The notes under the pieces: generated by a model
What the model was told of the DNA's origin: nothing
The model's input: only the letters and a program-made list of their open reading frames with translations
Databases searched by the model: none
Program-made: the position numbers and the translations under genes
From: Luteibacter yeojuensis
GTDB taxonomy: Bacteria > Pseudomonadota > Gammaproteobacteria > Xanthomonadales > Rhodanobacteraceae
Direction: 5' to 3'
Length of the DNA stretch: 64,000 nucleotides
Assembly: GCF_011742875.1 (NCBI RefSeq)
Contig: NZ_JAAQTL010000001.1
Location: forward strand, 2,790,001-2,854,000
Part shown: one piece after another, positions 34,974 through 43,810 of the stretch
Layout of the letters: each line of letters starts with the position of its first letter
How positions within the stretch are numbered: the stretch's first letter is position 1

Positions 34974-36160
34974 CCGCGCTTCCTCGTTGTACGTGTGGTT
35001 TCGAGGGGGTCTTCGACCGGCCGCCATACGCCCCCGGCGGCATGGCTCCTGAGCATCGCGTCCACCAGGAGGCTATTGCGGTAACCGTCGGCGAAGGTGG
35101 GCAGCGCGACGGGCTTCGCATTCGGCCTGGCGCCGCGGCGAATCCACGCGTACGCATCGGAGATCACGTTGCGGAATGCGTCCGCCCAGGCTTCGGGATG
35201 CCCCGCGGGCAGGCGCGCATAGGCCCGGACGGAGGGATCCAGCAGCGAGGGATCTCGGGTGAGCACCGTGTTCGCCTTCGCGTGGTGGCCGATCCAGAGT
35301 TCGTTGGGTTGTTCCTGGCGCCACCCCAACGACCCTTCGCGACCGTTGACCTCCAGGCGGAGGTCGTTCTTGTGGCCGGGGAGCACCTGGCCGACGGTGA
35401 CGCAGCCGCGCGCGCCGTTGTCGAAGCGAAGCAGCACGCTGGCGAGGTCTTCGCTGGTGATCTTGCGCCGCTTCCCGGGGCGCTTCGCCGTGCCCGCGAA
35501 GGCCTTTGCCGAAGCCTCGGGGGCTTCGCGCACGGGCACCACCGTGTGCAGGTCGGCCAGCACGGCGACGATGCGCGCGCCGGTCACGTGCTCGGCCAGG
35601 TCGCACCAGTGTGAACCGATGTCCCCCAGCGCGGAGCTGGCACCGCCCAGCTTGGGATCGAGGCGCCAGGTATATGCGCGCTCGTCGGTGAGCCAGTCCT
35701 GCAGGTAGCAACCATGCACGAACACGCTCCGTCCGATCCTGCCCTTGGCGATCATCGCGCGTGCCTGCTGCACGAGCGGGTATCCGCGATAGTTGAACGT
35801 GACCACATGAGCGAGGTTCGCGCCGCGTGCGGCGTCATGGAGCTCTCGCGCCTCCTGCAGCGTGGCCGCGAGGGGCTTGTCGGAGATCACGTGCTTGCCG
35901 GCGCGCAGTGCCGCCAGCGAGATGTCGCGGTGCAGGTGATTGGGCGTGGTGTTGTGCACCACGTGCACGGCGGGATCGGCCAGCAGTTCGCGGTAATCCG
36001 CGTAGGCCCGGCCGCCGTTCAATTCGCGCGCGCGCTTCTTCGCGGATTCGAGGCTGGAGCCCGCGATGCCGACCACGTCGACGTCGCCCAGGCGGCGCAC
36101 GGCATCCAGATGATGCGCGGCGATGAAGCCGGGGCCCACGAGTCCCATGCCGAGCCTCAT
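34970..36160 (-). CDS. Gfo/Idh/MocA-family oxidoreductase (cytoplasmic)
   Basis: A 396-residue protein, first gene of the operon. The start at ATG 36160 is chosen because the NAD(P)-binding motif MGLVGPGFIAAHHLDAVRRL begins four residues later; there is no signal peptide. HVVHNTTPNHLHRDISLAALRAGKHVISDKPLAATLQEA contains the family (E/D)KP motif, and the C-terminal domain has SSALGDIGSHWCDLAEHVTGARI with the catalytic DxGxH-type histidine. It would interconvert 3-keto and hydroxy sugars with NAD(P)(H) in the cytoplasm. It is divergent from the LacI gene, with two operator-like palindromes between them. Confidence 0.9.
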   Translation of the reverse strand: MRLGMGLVGPGFIAAHHLDAVRRLGDVDVVGIAGSSLESAKKRARELNGGRAYADYRELLADPAVHVVHNTTPNHLHRDISLAALRAGKHVISDKPLAATLQEARELHDAARGANLAHVVTFNYRGYPLVQQARAMIAKGRIGRSVFVHGCYLQDWLTDERAYTWRLDPKLGGASSALGDIGSHWCDLAEHVTGARIVAVLADLHTVVPVREAPEASAKAFAGTAKRPGKRRKITSEDLASVLLRFDNGARGCVTVGQVLPGHKNDLRLEVNGREGSLGWRQEQPNELWIGHHAKANTVLTRDPSLLDPSVRAYARLPAGHPEAWADAFRNVISDAYAWIRRGARPNAKPVALPTFADGYRNSLLVDAMLRSHAAGGVWRPVEDPLETTRTTRKRG

Positions 36161-36240
36161 CGGCCGGCGGTCCTGGCGCTTGTCGATATCGACTGGCTTG
36201 CCATGCTTTTCCCCCGACGGCACATCGGCGCCGCCGAAAA

Positions 36241-36254
36241 TGTATTCGATTACA
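36241..36254. promoter_or_regulatory. LacI-type operator candidate 1
   Basis: TGTATT-CG-ATTACA is a 14-bp dyad with one mismatch and the central CG usual for LacI-family operators. It lies 81 bases upstream of the first gene of the sugar operon and shares 12 of 14 bases with the second site at 36,388. Confidence 0.6.
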
Positions 36255-36387
36255 TCCGTGCGGCATGAAGGAACCGAGGCTCTTCGACTGCGCGGTGTCG
36301 TCATTTCCCCCGGGCGCCCTACTGGCAGAGCGCGCCGAACATGCAAAGATATGTATCAGATGGGTGAAGACGCCTGCAACGGTTTTA

Positions 36388-36401
36388 TGTAATCCATTAC
36401 A
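36388..36401. promoter_or_regulatory. LacI-type operator candidate 2
   Basis: TGTAAT-CC-ATTACA has perfect 6-bp arms. It lies 69 bases upstream of the LacI start codon and 147 bases from site 1 (about 14 helical turns), suitable for looping. Together the two sites are expected to let the LacI protein control both its own gene and the divergent sugar operon. Confidence 0.65.
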
Positions 36402-36469
36402 TTGCAGTGCAGCATATTCAAGGCGTCGCCGGCCGGGACGCCACGGGCTGGCAAAGGAACGGAAAACGC

Positions 36470-37534
36470 GTGAGCGCAGAAGGATCAAGGCGGAAGCGTC
36501 AGAACGGCAACGGCGGGCGCGCCGATGTTGCGGCGCAGCCCGTCCGCGTGCGCACGGTGAAGGAAATCGCCGCCATCGCGAAAGTTTCAGTGGCAACCGT
36601 TTCGCGCGCACTGCAACGTCCGGAAATCGTGAGCGAGAAGACGCGCGAGCGCATCCACGAGGTCGTCAAACGGCTGGGCTATACGCCCAACGCGCTTGCG
36701 CGCAATCTGCGGACGGCGCGGACGCGGCTGATCGTCGCCCTGCTTCCCGACATCGCCAATCCCTTCTTCTCCGAAGTGATCCGAGGCATCGAGCAGGTCG
36801 CCTACGAGAACGGATACTCGGTGCTCCTGGGCGAAACGCAGAGCAACCTCGTGCGCGAGCAGGCCTATGCCGACATGGTCGCTGCCCGGCAGGCCGACGG
36901 CATCATCACCATGTTCCATCGCGTGCCGGCGATTCCCATCGATGGCCGCCTGCCCCTCGTCAACGCCTGCGAATACGTCAAGGACAGCGCCATCTCGAGC
37001 GTCTACGTCGACAACGTCGCGGCGGCGGCCTCGGCCGTCGCTTACCTCGTCACGCTGGGACACCGCGACATCGCCTTCATCGCCGGTCCCCCGTCGAGCC
37101 CGATCTGCGTCGACCGCGAGCAGGGTTACCATCTCGCGTTGGAGCGAGCGAACATCCGCGCCAACCCCGCCCTGACCGCCGTCGGCGATTTCTCCATCGA
37201 GGCCGGCGAGCGGGCCGTCGAGCTGTTCCTGTCGCAGGGCCTGCCTTTCAGCGCGATTTTCTGCGCCAACGACGAAATGGCCATCGGCGCGATGCGCGCC
37301 CTGATTTCCCGCGGCCTGCGCATCCCGGAAGATGTCTCCGTCGTCGGTTTCGACGACATTCGCTTCTCCCGCTACACCTCGCCGCCGCTGACCACCGTCT
37401 CCCAGCCGAAGAACGCGCTGGGACGCGAAGCCATGACGATGCTGATCGAGATACTCAACGACCCGGAGGTGCCACCGCGCAAGCGGGTATTGTCCGCCGA
37501 GCTGGTCGTGCGGGGATCCACCGGCCCCCGATAG
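36470..37534 (+). CDS. LacI-family transcriptional regulator
   Basis: A 354-residue regulator, start taken as GTG 36470 with AAAGGAACGG upstream; GTG 36407 is in frame but follows operator 2 almost directly. The N-terminal HTH with hinge reads [22 protein letters not shown]...LGYTPNALARNLRT. The periplasmic-binding-like effector domain follows (LIVALLPDIANPFFSEVIRGIEQ), ending FDDIRFSRYTSPPLTTV, of the CytR/PurR-like type. It probably represses the divergent 3-keto-sugar operon until a sugar inducer binds. About 310 bases separate the two start codons and contain the two palindromes. Confidence 0.93.
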   Translation: MSAEGSRRKRQNGNGGRADVAAQPVRVRTVKEIAAIAKVSVATVSRALQRPEIVSEKTRERIHEVVKRLGYTPNALARNLRTARTRLIVALLPDIANPFFSEVIRGIEQVAYENGYSVLLGETQSNLVREQAYADMVAARQADGIITMFHRVPAIPIDGRLPLVNACEYVKDSAISSVYVDNVAAAASAVAYLVTLGHRDIAFIAGPPSSPICVDREQGYHLALERANIRANPALTAVGDFSIEAGERAVELFLSQGLPFSAIFCANDEMAIGAMRALISRGLRIPEDVSVVGFDDIRFSRYTSPPLTTVSQPKNALGREAMTMLIEILNDPEVPPRKRVLSAELVVRGSTGPR

Positions 37535-37576
37535 GTCGACGAGCGCATTGACGGACCCGGTGGCGCTCGCCGCCCC

Positions 37577-38854
37577 TCATGCGGCACGGCGCTGCCACAG
37601 ATAGACCGGCAACCCGGCAAGCAGCAATACCGCGCCCCACATCAGAGTCTCGGCCCCCGTGCCGACCAGCGCCCACAGGCTGAAGGCAAGCGCGCCGGCG
37701 GCGATCCAGCGGCGCCACTTCCTGGCCGTGGCGTCGATCCGCCACCAGGCGAGCACCGTCACCAGATAAGGCACCAGCGTCGCGGCGGTCGACAGCAGGA
37801 TGGTGAAGGTAAAAAGAGCGACCAGGGTGCGACTGTAGTTGGAGCCGATCAACACACTCGCGAGGATGCTGCTGACAAGCAGGCCGAACCAGGGGGTTCC
37901 TCGCCTGTCCAGGCGGGCGAAGAGGGCCGGGAACAGGCCATCCTGCGCGGCTGCGAGTGTCGTCTGCGCCTGCAACAGCACCCATCCGTTGAGCGCACCG
38001 AAACACGAGACGGTGGCGACCACGCCCATCGCGATGCCCGCCGCATCTCCCCATACCCGCGTGGCCGCTTCGACCATCGGCGCTGGCGACGTGCGCAGCA
38101 CATCGGCGGGAAGCATGCCGATGACCACGGTACATGCCAGCATCGTGGCAAGCCCGGCGACCGTCACACCGGCGAGGGTGGCGCGGGGCACCGTGCGCTG
38201 CGGATTCTTCACGACCCCGGTGGGAACGGTCGCCGTCTCCAGTCCGAGGAACGCCCACAAGGTCAACGCGGCGACCGAGGACGCCACGCTCATCAGCGGC
38301 AACCCGCTGGGGTTGAACGGCTCGAAGGCTTCCCGGTGCACCCAGCCCAGTCCCACCAGGCCGAACACGACCAGCGGCAACAGCTTGAGCACTGTCAGGA
38401 CGATCGCGGTGCGGCCCGCCTCGCGCACACCGGCCAGATTGATGGCCGTGCATAGCCACAAGGCCCCCAGGGCGCACAGGGCGCCGCGCAACGGCGTGAG
38501 CGTCGCCGCCGGCCATACCGAACCCAGGCTGCCGGCGAAGGCCACCGCGATGGCCGCATTCGCCGACCACACGCAGACCCAATAGCTCCAGGCCACGACG
38601 AATCCGACACGGTCGCCGAACGCGGTTCGCGCGTAGGCGTATGCGCCGCCATGATCGGGAATCAACTCGGCCAGCCGCGCATACACCAGGGCCAGCATCA
38701 ACGCGCCGCCCAGGCTGATACCCCAGCCGACCAGGCTCGCGGCACCGTAGGGCGCCAGCGCCGCCGGCAGGACGAACACACCCGAACCGATGATGTTGCC
38801 GATCACCAGCGAGATCAGCATCCATTGCCCGAGCGGCCGCCGGCTGCCGCTCAT
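37577..38854 (-). CDS. APC-family amino acid/amine permease
   Basis: A 425-residue membrane protein with about 12 helices, starting at ATG 38854 in an ATGA overlap with the Rieske oxygenase gene. Helix 1 has the APC unwound motif (LVIGNIIGSGVFVLPAALAPYG). Other conserved blocks are PDHGGAYAYARTAFGDRVGFVVAW and FLGLETATVPTGVVKNPQRTVPRA. It belongs to the YjeH/ArcD-like amino acid-polyamine-organocation group. Coupling with the oxygenase suggests it imports that enzyme's substrate, perhaps a betaine or amine. The substrate is not readable from sequence. Confidence 0.88.
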   Translation of the reverse strand: MSGSRRPLGQWMLISLVIGNIIGSGVFVLPAALAPYGAASLVGWGISLGGALMLALVYARLAELIPDHGGAYAYARTAFGDRVGFVVAWSYWVCVWSANAAIAVAFAGSLGSVWPAATLTPLRGALCALGALWLCTAINLAGVREAGRTAIVLTVLKLLPLVVFGLVGLGWVHREAFEPFNPSGLPLMSVASSVAALTLWAFLGLETATVPTGVVKNPQRTVPRATLAGVTVAGLATMLACTVVIGMLPADVLRTSPAPMVEAATRVWGDAAGIAMGVVATVSCFGALNGWVLLQAQTTLAAAQDGLFPALFARLDRRGTPWFGLLVSSILASVLIGSNYSRTLVALFTFTILLSTAATLVPYLVTVLAWWRIDATARKWRRWIAAGALAFSLWALVGTGAETLMWGAVLLLAGLPVYLWQRRAA

Positions 38855-39966
38855 GCGGTCGCGAGGTGGTCGCGGTAGGCTCGCCGCAGCATTTCGTGGA
38901 AATGATGCACGGCGTTTTCGCGCAGCGGATTCAGGCGCCCGGTCTCGTAGGAGCCGGATGCGAGCCCTCGCTGCACGTCCTCGCAGATGGTCACGTCCTC
39001 GTCCTGCACCTCGTCGCTGAATGCAATGTCCCGTTCGCGACGCGCCCATGCCTCGGGACTGTCGTCCGGCGTGTAGTAAAAGTCGAACACCACGCGGCAG
39101 CGGTCGACGCCCAACGGCAAGACGCGATTGGTCTGCAGCCGGCCCGGAAGGATGTTGAGCATCGTGTTCGGATAGAGGAAGTAGTAGAGCGCTTCGCCAC
39201 TCCCATAGAGATCGTCGCCGCTTTCCAGCGGACTGAACTGGAACGAATACCACTCGGCGGTTTCGGTGACGTAGCTGCGGTAATCGAGGAGGCTGTCGAG
39301 ACCCGGGTGGATGTGGGGTACGTGGTAGCCCTCCAGGTAATTGTCCACGTAGACCTTCCAGTTGCAGGCAACGTCGTAGGTCACGCGATGGTGGAACCGA
39401 TAGCCGCGCAACGCCCGGTGCTCTCCAAGACGGGCATCGATACCCGCGACGAAGTCGTCGAACGGCGGCGCCTCGCCCAGGGCGACGAAGACCAGCCCCT
39501 GCCAAAGGTGCACGCGAACCTCGGGAAGACGGATATCCGCGGGATGGAAGTCGGGGGCGCGCGCCATCTCGGGCGCGCCGCGCAGCACGCCGTCGAGGCC
39601 ATAAGTCCAGCCGTGGTAGCGACAGCGGAGGTGTTTCGCCCCCTGTCCGTCGCAGCTGGCGATCGGGCCGGCGCGATGCCTGCACACATTGTGAAACGCA
39701 CGGATGCACGAGGCGTCGCTGCGGACGACCAGCAAGGGCAGTCCGGCAATCTCGGTGACCACGTGATCGCCCACGCCCGCCAATTGCGAGAGATGGCATA
39801 CCAGTTGCCAACTGCGCGCGAACACGGCCGAGGCATCCACCCCTGGCATACGCGCGTCGGTATAGAAGCGGGCCGGCAAGGTCAACGCATGGTCGAGTTC
39901 CTGCGGGGCGAGGGCATCCGGAGACAGCAACTCGGTCGTGACGATGAGCGGCAGTAGCGGTTTCAT
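38851..39966 (-). CDS. Rieske-type aromatic/quaternary-amine oxygenase, alpha subunit
   Basis: A 371-residue protein, start at ATG 39966 with AAGGATC upstream. The N-terminal Rieske [2Fe-2S] domain has the ligands in NVCRHRAGP (C-x-H) and CRYHGWTYGLDG (C-x2-H). The mononuclear iron site is DNYLEGYHVPHIHPGL (bridging Asp, two His). The late region MLNILPGRLQTNRVLPLG resembles choline monooxygenase and GbcA-like enzymes that demethylate or hydroxylate betaines. A separate reductase is needed and is not encoded nearby. Co-translation with an APC permease supports a small quaternary-amine or amino-acid substrate. Confidence 0.9.
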   Translation of the reverse strand: MKPLLPLIVTTELLSPDALAPQELDHALTLPARFYTDARMPGVDASAVFARSWQLVCHLSQLAGVGDHVVTEIAGLPLLVVRSDASCIRAFHNVCRHRAGPIASCDGQGAKHLRCRYHGWTYGLDGVLRGAPEMARAPDFHPADIRLPEVRVHLWQGLVFVALGEAPPFDDFVAGIDARLGEHRALRGYRFHHRVTYDVACNWKVYVDNYLEGYHVPHIHPGLDSLLDYRSYVTETAEWYSFQFSPLESGDDLYGSGEALYYFLYPNTMLNILPGRLQTNRVLPLGVDRCRVVFDFYYTPDDSPEAWARRERDIAFSDEVQDEDVTICEDVQRGLASGSYETGRLNPLRENAVHHFHEMLRRAYRDHLATA

Positions 39967-40015
39967 GTCCGATCCTTCCATGCAACGATTCACTGTGCCG
40001 GCCATGGAACCACGA

Positions 40016-40228
40016 ATGAAAGCCGAAGATCTACAACGCCTCGTGACCATCGCGATGCCCTATGGGAAGTACAAGGGGCGCCTGATCGCCGACCTTCCCG
40101 GGGCGTACCTCGCCTGGTATGCCCGCAAGGGCTTTCCCCCGGGCAACCTGGGCACCTTGCTGGCATTGGCGCTGGAACTGGACCACAACGGCTTGAAGGG
40201 CCTGCTCGATCCGTTGCGCCCGCGGTAA
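40016..40228 (+). CDS. DUF3820 family protein
   Basis: A small cytoplasmic protein of 70 residues if started at ATG 40016 (ATG 40004 and 39980 are also in frame). It consists of the DUF3820 core: MPYGKYKGRLIADLPGAYLAWYARKGFPPG, then LALALELDHNGLKGLL. The family resembles the C-terminal putative quorum/exonuclease-associated fold in some phage and DNA-repair proteins; the function is unknown. It is divergent from the Rieske gene and convergent with the GH30 gene. Confidence 0.8.
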   Translation: MKAEDLQRLVTIAMPYGKYKGRLIADLPGAYLAWYARKGFPPGNLGTLLALALELDHNGLKGLLDPLRPR

Positions 40229-40258
40229 GCGCGCAGCGGGCCCCGGCCGGCCCAAGGG

Positions 40259-41848
40259 TCAGGGAGGCAGGGTCTTCGGGTCGCCGATCCGCCAGGGCAA
40301 CGGTTTTCCGCTCCACCACCGGTAGGCGCGGCGAATCCACATGCCGGCCAGGTCCGGATTCCACACGAGGGTCGCCACGCTTTCCGGCGGCATCGTGTAC
40401 TCGACGCGGGCATCGCCCTGCACGACGGACACACGGCGGGCCGTCGTCTTCACGTTCACCATCACGAGGACGATCGATCCGTCCGTCGCATTCTGGAACG
40501 CGACATTGGCGATGCCCTTGTCGGCGTCGGTGTCGGTGGACCTCACGCGCACCGCGCCGGGAAGGACGAAGCGGCTGAAGTGGGCCAGCGCGTAGTACTC
40601 GTCCGTGCGGGTCACGGCGCCTGTGCCGGAGTCGATCGTGATGACGCCGTTGCAGAGCGTGCAGCCACCGAAATGCGGGCCGTGGTTCTCGTCCAACGCC
40701 AGATTCCAGTAAATCACGCCTCTCGCCCACTGTCGCGTACCGGTCACCAGCAGGTTGCGCGCGAACCAGAGCAGCTCGCCGTTCATGTTCAACGACCAGT
40801 CGCCGCCGGAGCACTCGGTGATGTAAGCGTCCTTGTCGGGGTGCTCGCGCTGCACGCGACCCTGCGCGTGCTGGCTGCCTTCGTAGCAGTGCCAGGCCAC
40901 GCCGTCGACGTAACGTGCGGCCGCGGGATTCGCCAGCACCGCCAGCGGCTGTTCGGGATGGCTCCAGTTGTGGTCCCAGTCGAGGATGCTCACCTTGGGG
41001 GTGCGATGGGCCAGTTTCGGACCGAGGTATTTCGAGATGATGCGGGCGCGTGTCTCGGCACCCATCAGCATGCCGGGGTAACTGATCGGCGAATAGTTCG
41101 GCTCGTTCTGCAGGGTCAGCGCGAAGATGGGGATCCCGTGGCTGCGATACGTGTCGAGATACTTGATGAGGTAGTCGGCGTATGCACCCTCGTGCTCTTC
41201 CAGAAGCTCGCCGCCGATGAGGTTCTGGCTGTCTTTCATCCACGCCGGCGCGCTCCACGGCGACGCCACGATGAGCAGCTCCGGATGGATCGCCAGGATG
41301 TCGCGCACCGTCGGGATCAAGTCCGGCAGGTTGAAGGCAACATTGAAGTACTTGAGCTGCGGGTCGGCCTGGCCGAAAGGGATGTCGTCCAGCGTGTAGA
41401 GGTTCAACGAAAAATCGGAGGCACCGATGGTCAGGCGCATCATGTTGAAGTTGAGGTTCGGCGGCGGTCCGTAGAGCTCGCGCAACAGGGCCTGGCGCTG
41501 CGCTTCGGTCAGCCGGTTGCGGATGAGCCAGGCCGATGCGTCCGTCATCGCTGCCCCGAAGCCGGCGATGGTCTGGTACCTGGCGTCGATGTCGATGGTG
41601 ATATCGGCGGGCGCCGTGCCCCGGGGGGTCATCGGGACGTCGGGTTGCGGCGCCAGCTTCAGCTTCCGATCCGCGGTGCTCAGCCAGACCTCGGCGGCCG
41701 GCATGATGGGCGTGGCTTGGGGAACAACCGCGGCGGCCAGCCTGGCCCGCTCGTAACGGGGGGCATAGAGAACGGCGAGGGTGAGCAGGGAAAGCAGGGC
41801 GATGAAGAAGGCGGGGACCCGGCCGGACTCGGATCCTCGCTCATCCAT
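40259..41848 (-). CDS. Glycoside hydrolase family 30 (glucosylceramidase-like)
   Basis: A 529-residue protein with an N-terminal signal anchor (AFFIALLSLLTLAVLY), so exported to the periplasm or membrane-bound. The (beta/alpha)8 barrel starts YQTIAGFGAAMTDASAWLI. The acid/base Glu249 is in TLQNEPNYSP and the nucleophile Glu345 in AYITECSGG. The C-terminal beta domain shows IANVAFQNATDGSIVLVMVN. It cleaves beta-glucosidic or related linkages (beta-1,6-glucan and glucosylceramide are known targets of subfamilies 1-3). No polysaccharide-utilisation neighbours adjoin it, but the sugar operon lies 4 kb away. Confidence 0.9.
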   Translation of the reverse strand: MDERGSESGRVPAFFIALLSLLTLAVLYAPRYERARLAAAVVPQATPIMPAAEVWLSTADRKLKLAPQPDVPMTPRGTAPADITIDIDARYQTIAGFGAAMTDASAWLIRNRLTEAQRQALLRELYGPPPNLNFNMMRLTIGASDFSLNLYTLDDIPFGQADPQLKYFNVAFNLPDLIPTVRDILAIHPELLIVASPWSAPAWMKDSQNLIGGELLEEHEGAYADYLIKYLDTYRSHGIPIFALTLQNEPNYSPISYPGMLMGAETRARIISKYLGPKLAHRTPKVSILDWDHNWSHPEQPLAVLANPAAARYVDGVAWHCYEGSQHAQGRVQREHPDKDAYITECSGGDWSLNMNGELLWFARNLLVTGTRQWARGVIYWNLALDENHGPHFGGCTLCNGVITIDSGTGAVTRTDEYYALAHFSRFVLPGAVRVRSTDTDADKGIANVAFQNATDGSIVLVMVNVKTTARRVSVVQGDARVEYTMPPESVATLVWNPDLAGMWIRRAYRWWSGKPLPWRIGDPKTLPP

Positions 41849-41922
41849 GGGGCGCGCCGGCCCGGTTTCTCGTATGTGCGTTCGCCTTGATCACGGGCGA
41901 AGCATAGCGAATCCAAGGCCGT

Positions 41923-42804
41923 CTATTGAAGAGCGGAATCCACACCGATCGCTTCGAGTTCCGCGAGAACCTCGTCCGACAGGCCGATCCCCGCGGCCGC
42001 GAGGTTCTCGCGGAGGTGCCCGGGCGACGACGTTCCCGGGATCAACAGGATGTTCGGCGAACGGTGCAGCAGCCAGGCAAGCGCCACCTGCATCGGCGTC
42101 GCGCCCAGCCGGCCGGCGATGGCGTTCAACGCATCGGACTGCAACGGCGAGAATCCGCCCAGCGGGAAGAACGGCACATAGGCGATGCCCATCCCGTTCA
42201 AGGCGTCGATCATCGCGTCGTCGGCACGCTGCACCAGGTTGTACTGGTTCTGCACGCACACGACCTGCGCGATGGCTTGCGCTTCCTTCACTTGCGCAAG
42301 GGTGGCGTTGCTGAGGCCGAGATGACGGATCAGCCCCTTCTCGCGCAATGCCGCCAACGGTGCGAATTGCGCCTCGATGGGACCCTCCTTCGGCGCGTGG
42401 ATATCCCCCATGAGCCGAAGGTTCACCACGTCGAGCACGTCGACGCCGAGGTTGCGCAGGTTGTCGTGCACACCCTGCACGAGCTGATGCGGCTCGCGGG
42501 CCGGAAGCCACGATGCGTCGTCGCCGCGCGTCGCACCCACCTTGGTCACGATGGTCAGGTTCCCGGCGTACGGCGCCAGGGCCTCGCGGATGATCCGGTT
42601 GGTGATGTGCGGACCGTAGAAGTCGCTGGTATCGATGTGGTCGACGCCCGAAGCGACGGCCTCGCGCAATACCGCCAGTGCGGCGGCGTGATCCTTCGGC
42701 GGGCCAAAGACCCCTGGTCCCGCGAGTTGCATGGCGCCGTAGCCCATGCGGTTCACGGTGCGATCGCCCAGGGCGTAGGTACCGGCCTTGCTCAGGTTGC
42801 TCAT
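41923..42804 (-). CDS. Aldo/keto reductase
   Basis: A 293-residue protein starting MSNLSKAGTYALGDRTVNRMGYGAMQLAGP. The (beta/alpha)8 barrel carries the catalytic-region HIDTSDFYGPHITNRIIREAL (Asp and Tyr), VDVLDVVNLRLMG and HLGLSNATLAQV. The late cofactor block IPGTSSPGHLRENLAAAGI indicates NADPH binding. It resembles the AKR13/YajO-like oxidoreductases of broad specificity. The LysR gene diverges from it 100 bases upstream and probably regulates it. Confidence 0.92.
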   Translation of the reverse strand: MSNLSKAGTYALGDRTVNRMGYGAMQLAGPGVFGPPKDHAAALAVLREAVASGVDHIDTSDFYGPHITNRIIREALAPYAGNLTIVTKVGATRGDDASWLPAREPHQLVQGVHDNLRNLGVDVLDVVNLRLMGDIHAPKEGPIEAQFAPLAALREKGLIRHLGLSNATLAQVKEAQAIAQVVCVQNQYNLVQRADDAMIDALNGMGIAYVPFFPLGGFSPLQSDALNAIAGRLGATPMQVALAWLLHRSPNILLIPGTSSPGHLRENLAAAGIGLSDEVLAELEAIGVDSALQ

Positions 42805-42904
42805 GTGCTTCTCCAGGATCGGGGGGGGCCGGAGGGAGAATAGGGATTGACCGTCCGCTCGATAATCCTGTGGAATCGGCACGGGCTGTACGAGGCACCG
42901 AACA

Positions 42905-43810
42905 ATGAATGCCGATCCGCAGGATCTCCTCGCCTTCCTCGCCGTGGTCCGGGCCGGCGGCTTCCGCGAGGCCGCACGCACCGGCGACGCATCGGCCTCT
43001 AGCCTGAGCGAAGCGGTACGGCGCCTGGAAACCCGCCTTGGCGTGCGCCTGCTCAACCGCACCACGCGCAGCGTGGCGCCGACCGAGGTCGGCGCGCGGC
43101 TCGCCGAACGCCTGGCGCCGGCGCTGGGCGAAGTGGAGGCGGCGCTCGACGTGGTGAACCACTATCGCGACCGTCCGGCCGGCACCTTGCGCATCAACGT
43201 ACCCGCGAACGTGGCGCGCACGGTGCTCGCCCCCATCGTCGTGCCGTTCCTCGAAACATACCCCGACGTGCGCTTCGAGGTGGTAGTCGAAGACAGTTTC
43301 GTCGACCTCATCGCGGCGGGCTGCGACGCAGGCATCCGTTACGACGAACGGCTCGAGCAGGACATGATCGCGCTGCCCATCGGGCCGCGCACGCAACGCC
43401 TCGTGACCGCCGCGGCGCCCTCCTACCTCGCCGCGCACGGCACGCCGCGCCACCCACGCGAGCTGTTGCAGCATGCCTGCCTGCGCGCGCAATTCTCGGG
43501 CGGCGCCACACCCCTGTGGGAATACGAGCGCGACGGCGAGACGATTCGCGTCGACCCTCCCGGCCCGCTGGTGGTCCGCACAGGCGCGGCCTTCGACCTC
43601 GCCGTGCAGGCCGCCGTCGCAGGGCTCGGGATCATCCACCTCTTCGACGACTGGTTGCTGTCGCCGCTGCAAAGCGGTGCGCTGGTGCCGGTGCTCGAAG
43701 ACTGGTGCCAGGAATTCAGCGGCCCGTTCCTCTACTACCCTGGACGCAAGCACCTGCCTTCGCCGCTGCGGGCCTTCGTCGAATTCGTTCGCGGCCGGGC
43801 CGGTCGCTAG
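42905..43810 (+). CDS. LysR-family transcriptional regulator
   Basis: A 301-residue regulator starting MNADPQDLLAFLAVVRAGGF. The winged HTH reads GDASASSLSEAVRRLETRLGVRLLNRTTRS. The effector domain begins GTLRINVPANVARTVLAPIVVPFLETYPDV, as in the PgrR/DmlR-like subgroup. It is divergent from the aldo/keto reductase gene, a very common LysR-target arrangement. Its end overlaps the convergent DUF427 gene by 4 bases. Confidence 0.93.
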   Translation: MNADPQDLLAFLAVVRAGGFREAARTGDASASSLSEAVRRLETRLGVRLLNRTTRSVAPTEVGARLAERLAPALGEVEAALDVVNHYRDRPAGTLRINVPANVARTVLAPIVVPFLETYPDVRFEVVVEDSFVDLIAAGCDAGIRYDERLEQDMIALPIGPRTQRLVTAAAPSYLAAHGTPRHPRELLQHACLRAQFSGGATPLWEYERDGETIRVDPPGPLVVRTGAAFDLAVQAAVAGLGIIHLFDDWLLSPLQSGALVPVLEDWCQEFSGPFLYYPGRKHLPSPLRAFVEFVRGRAGR

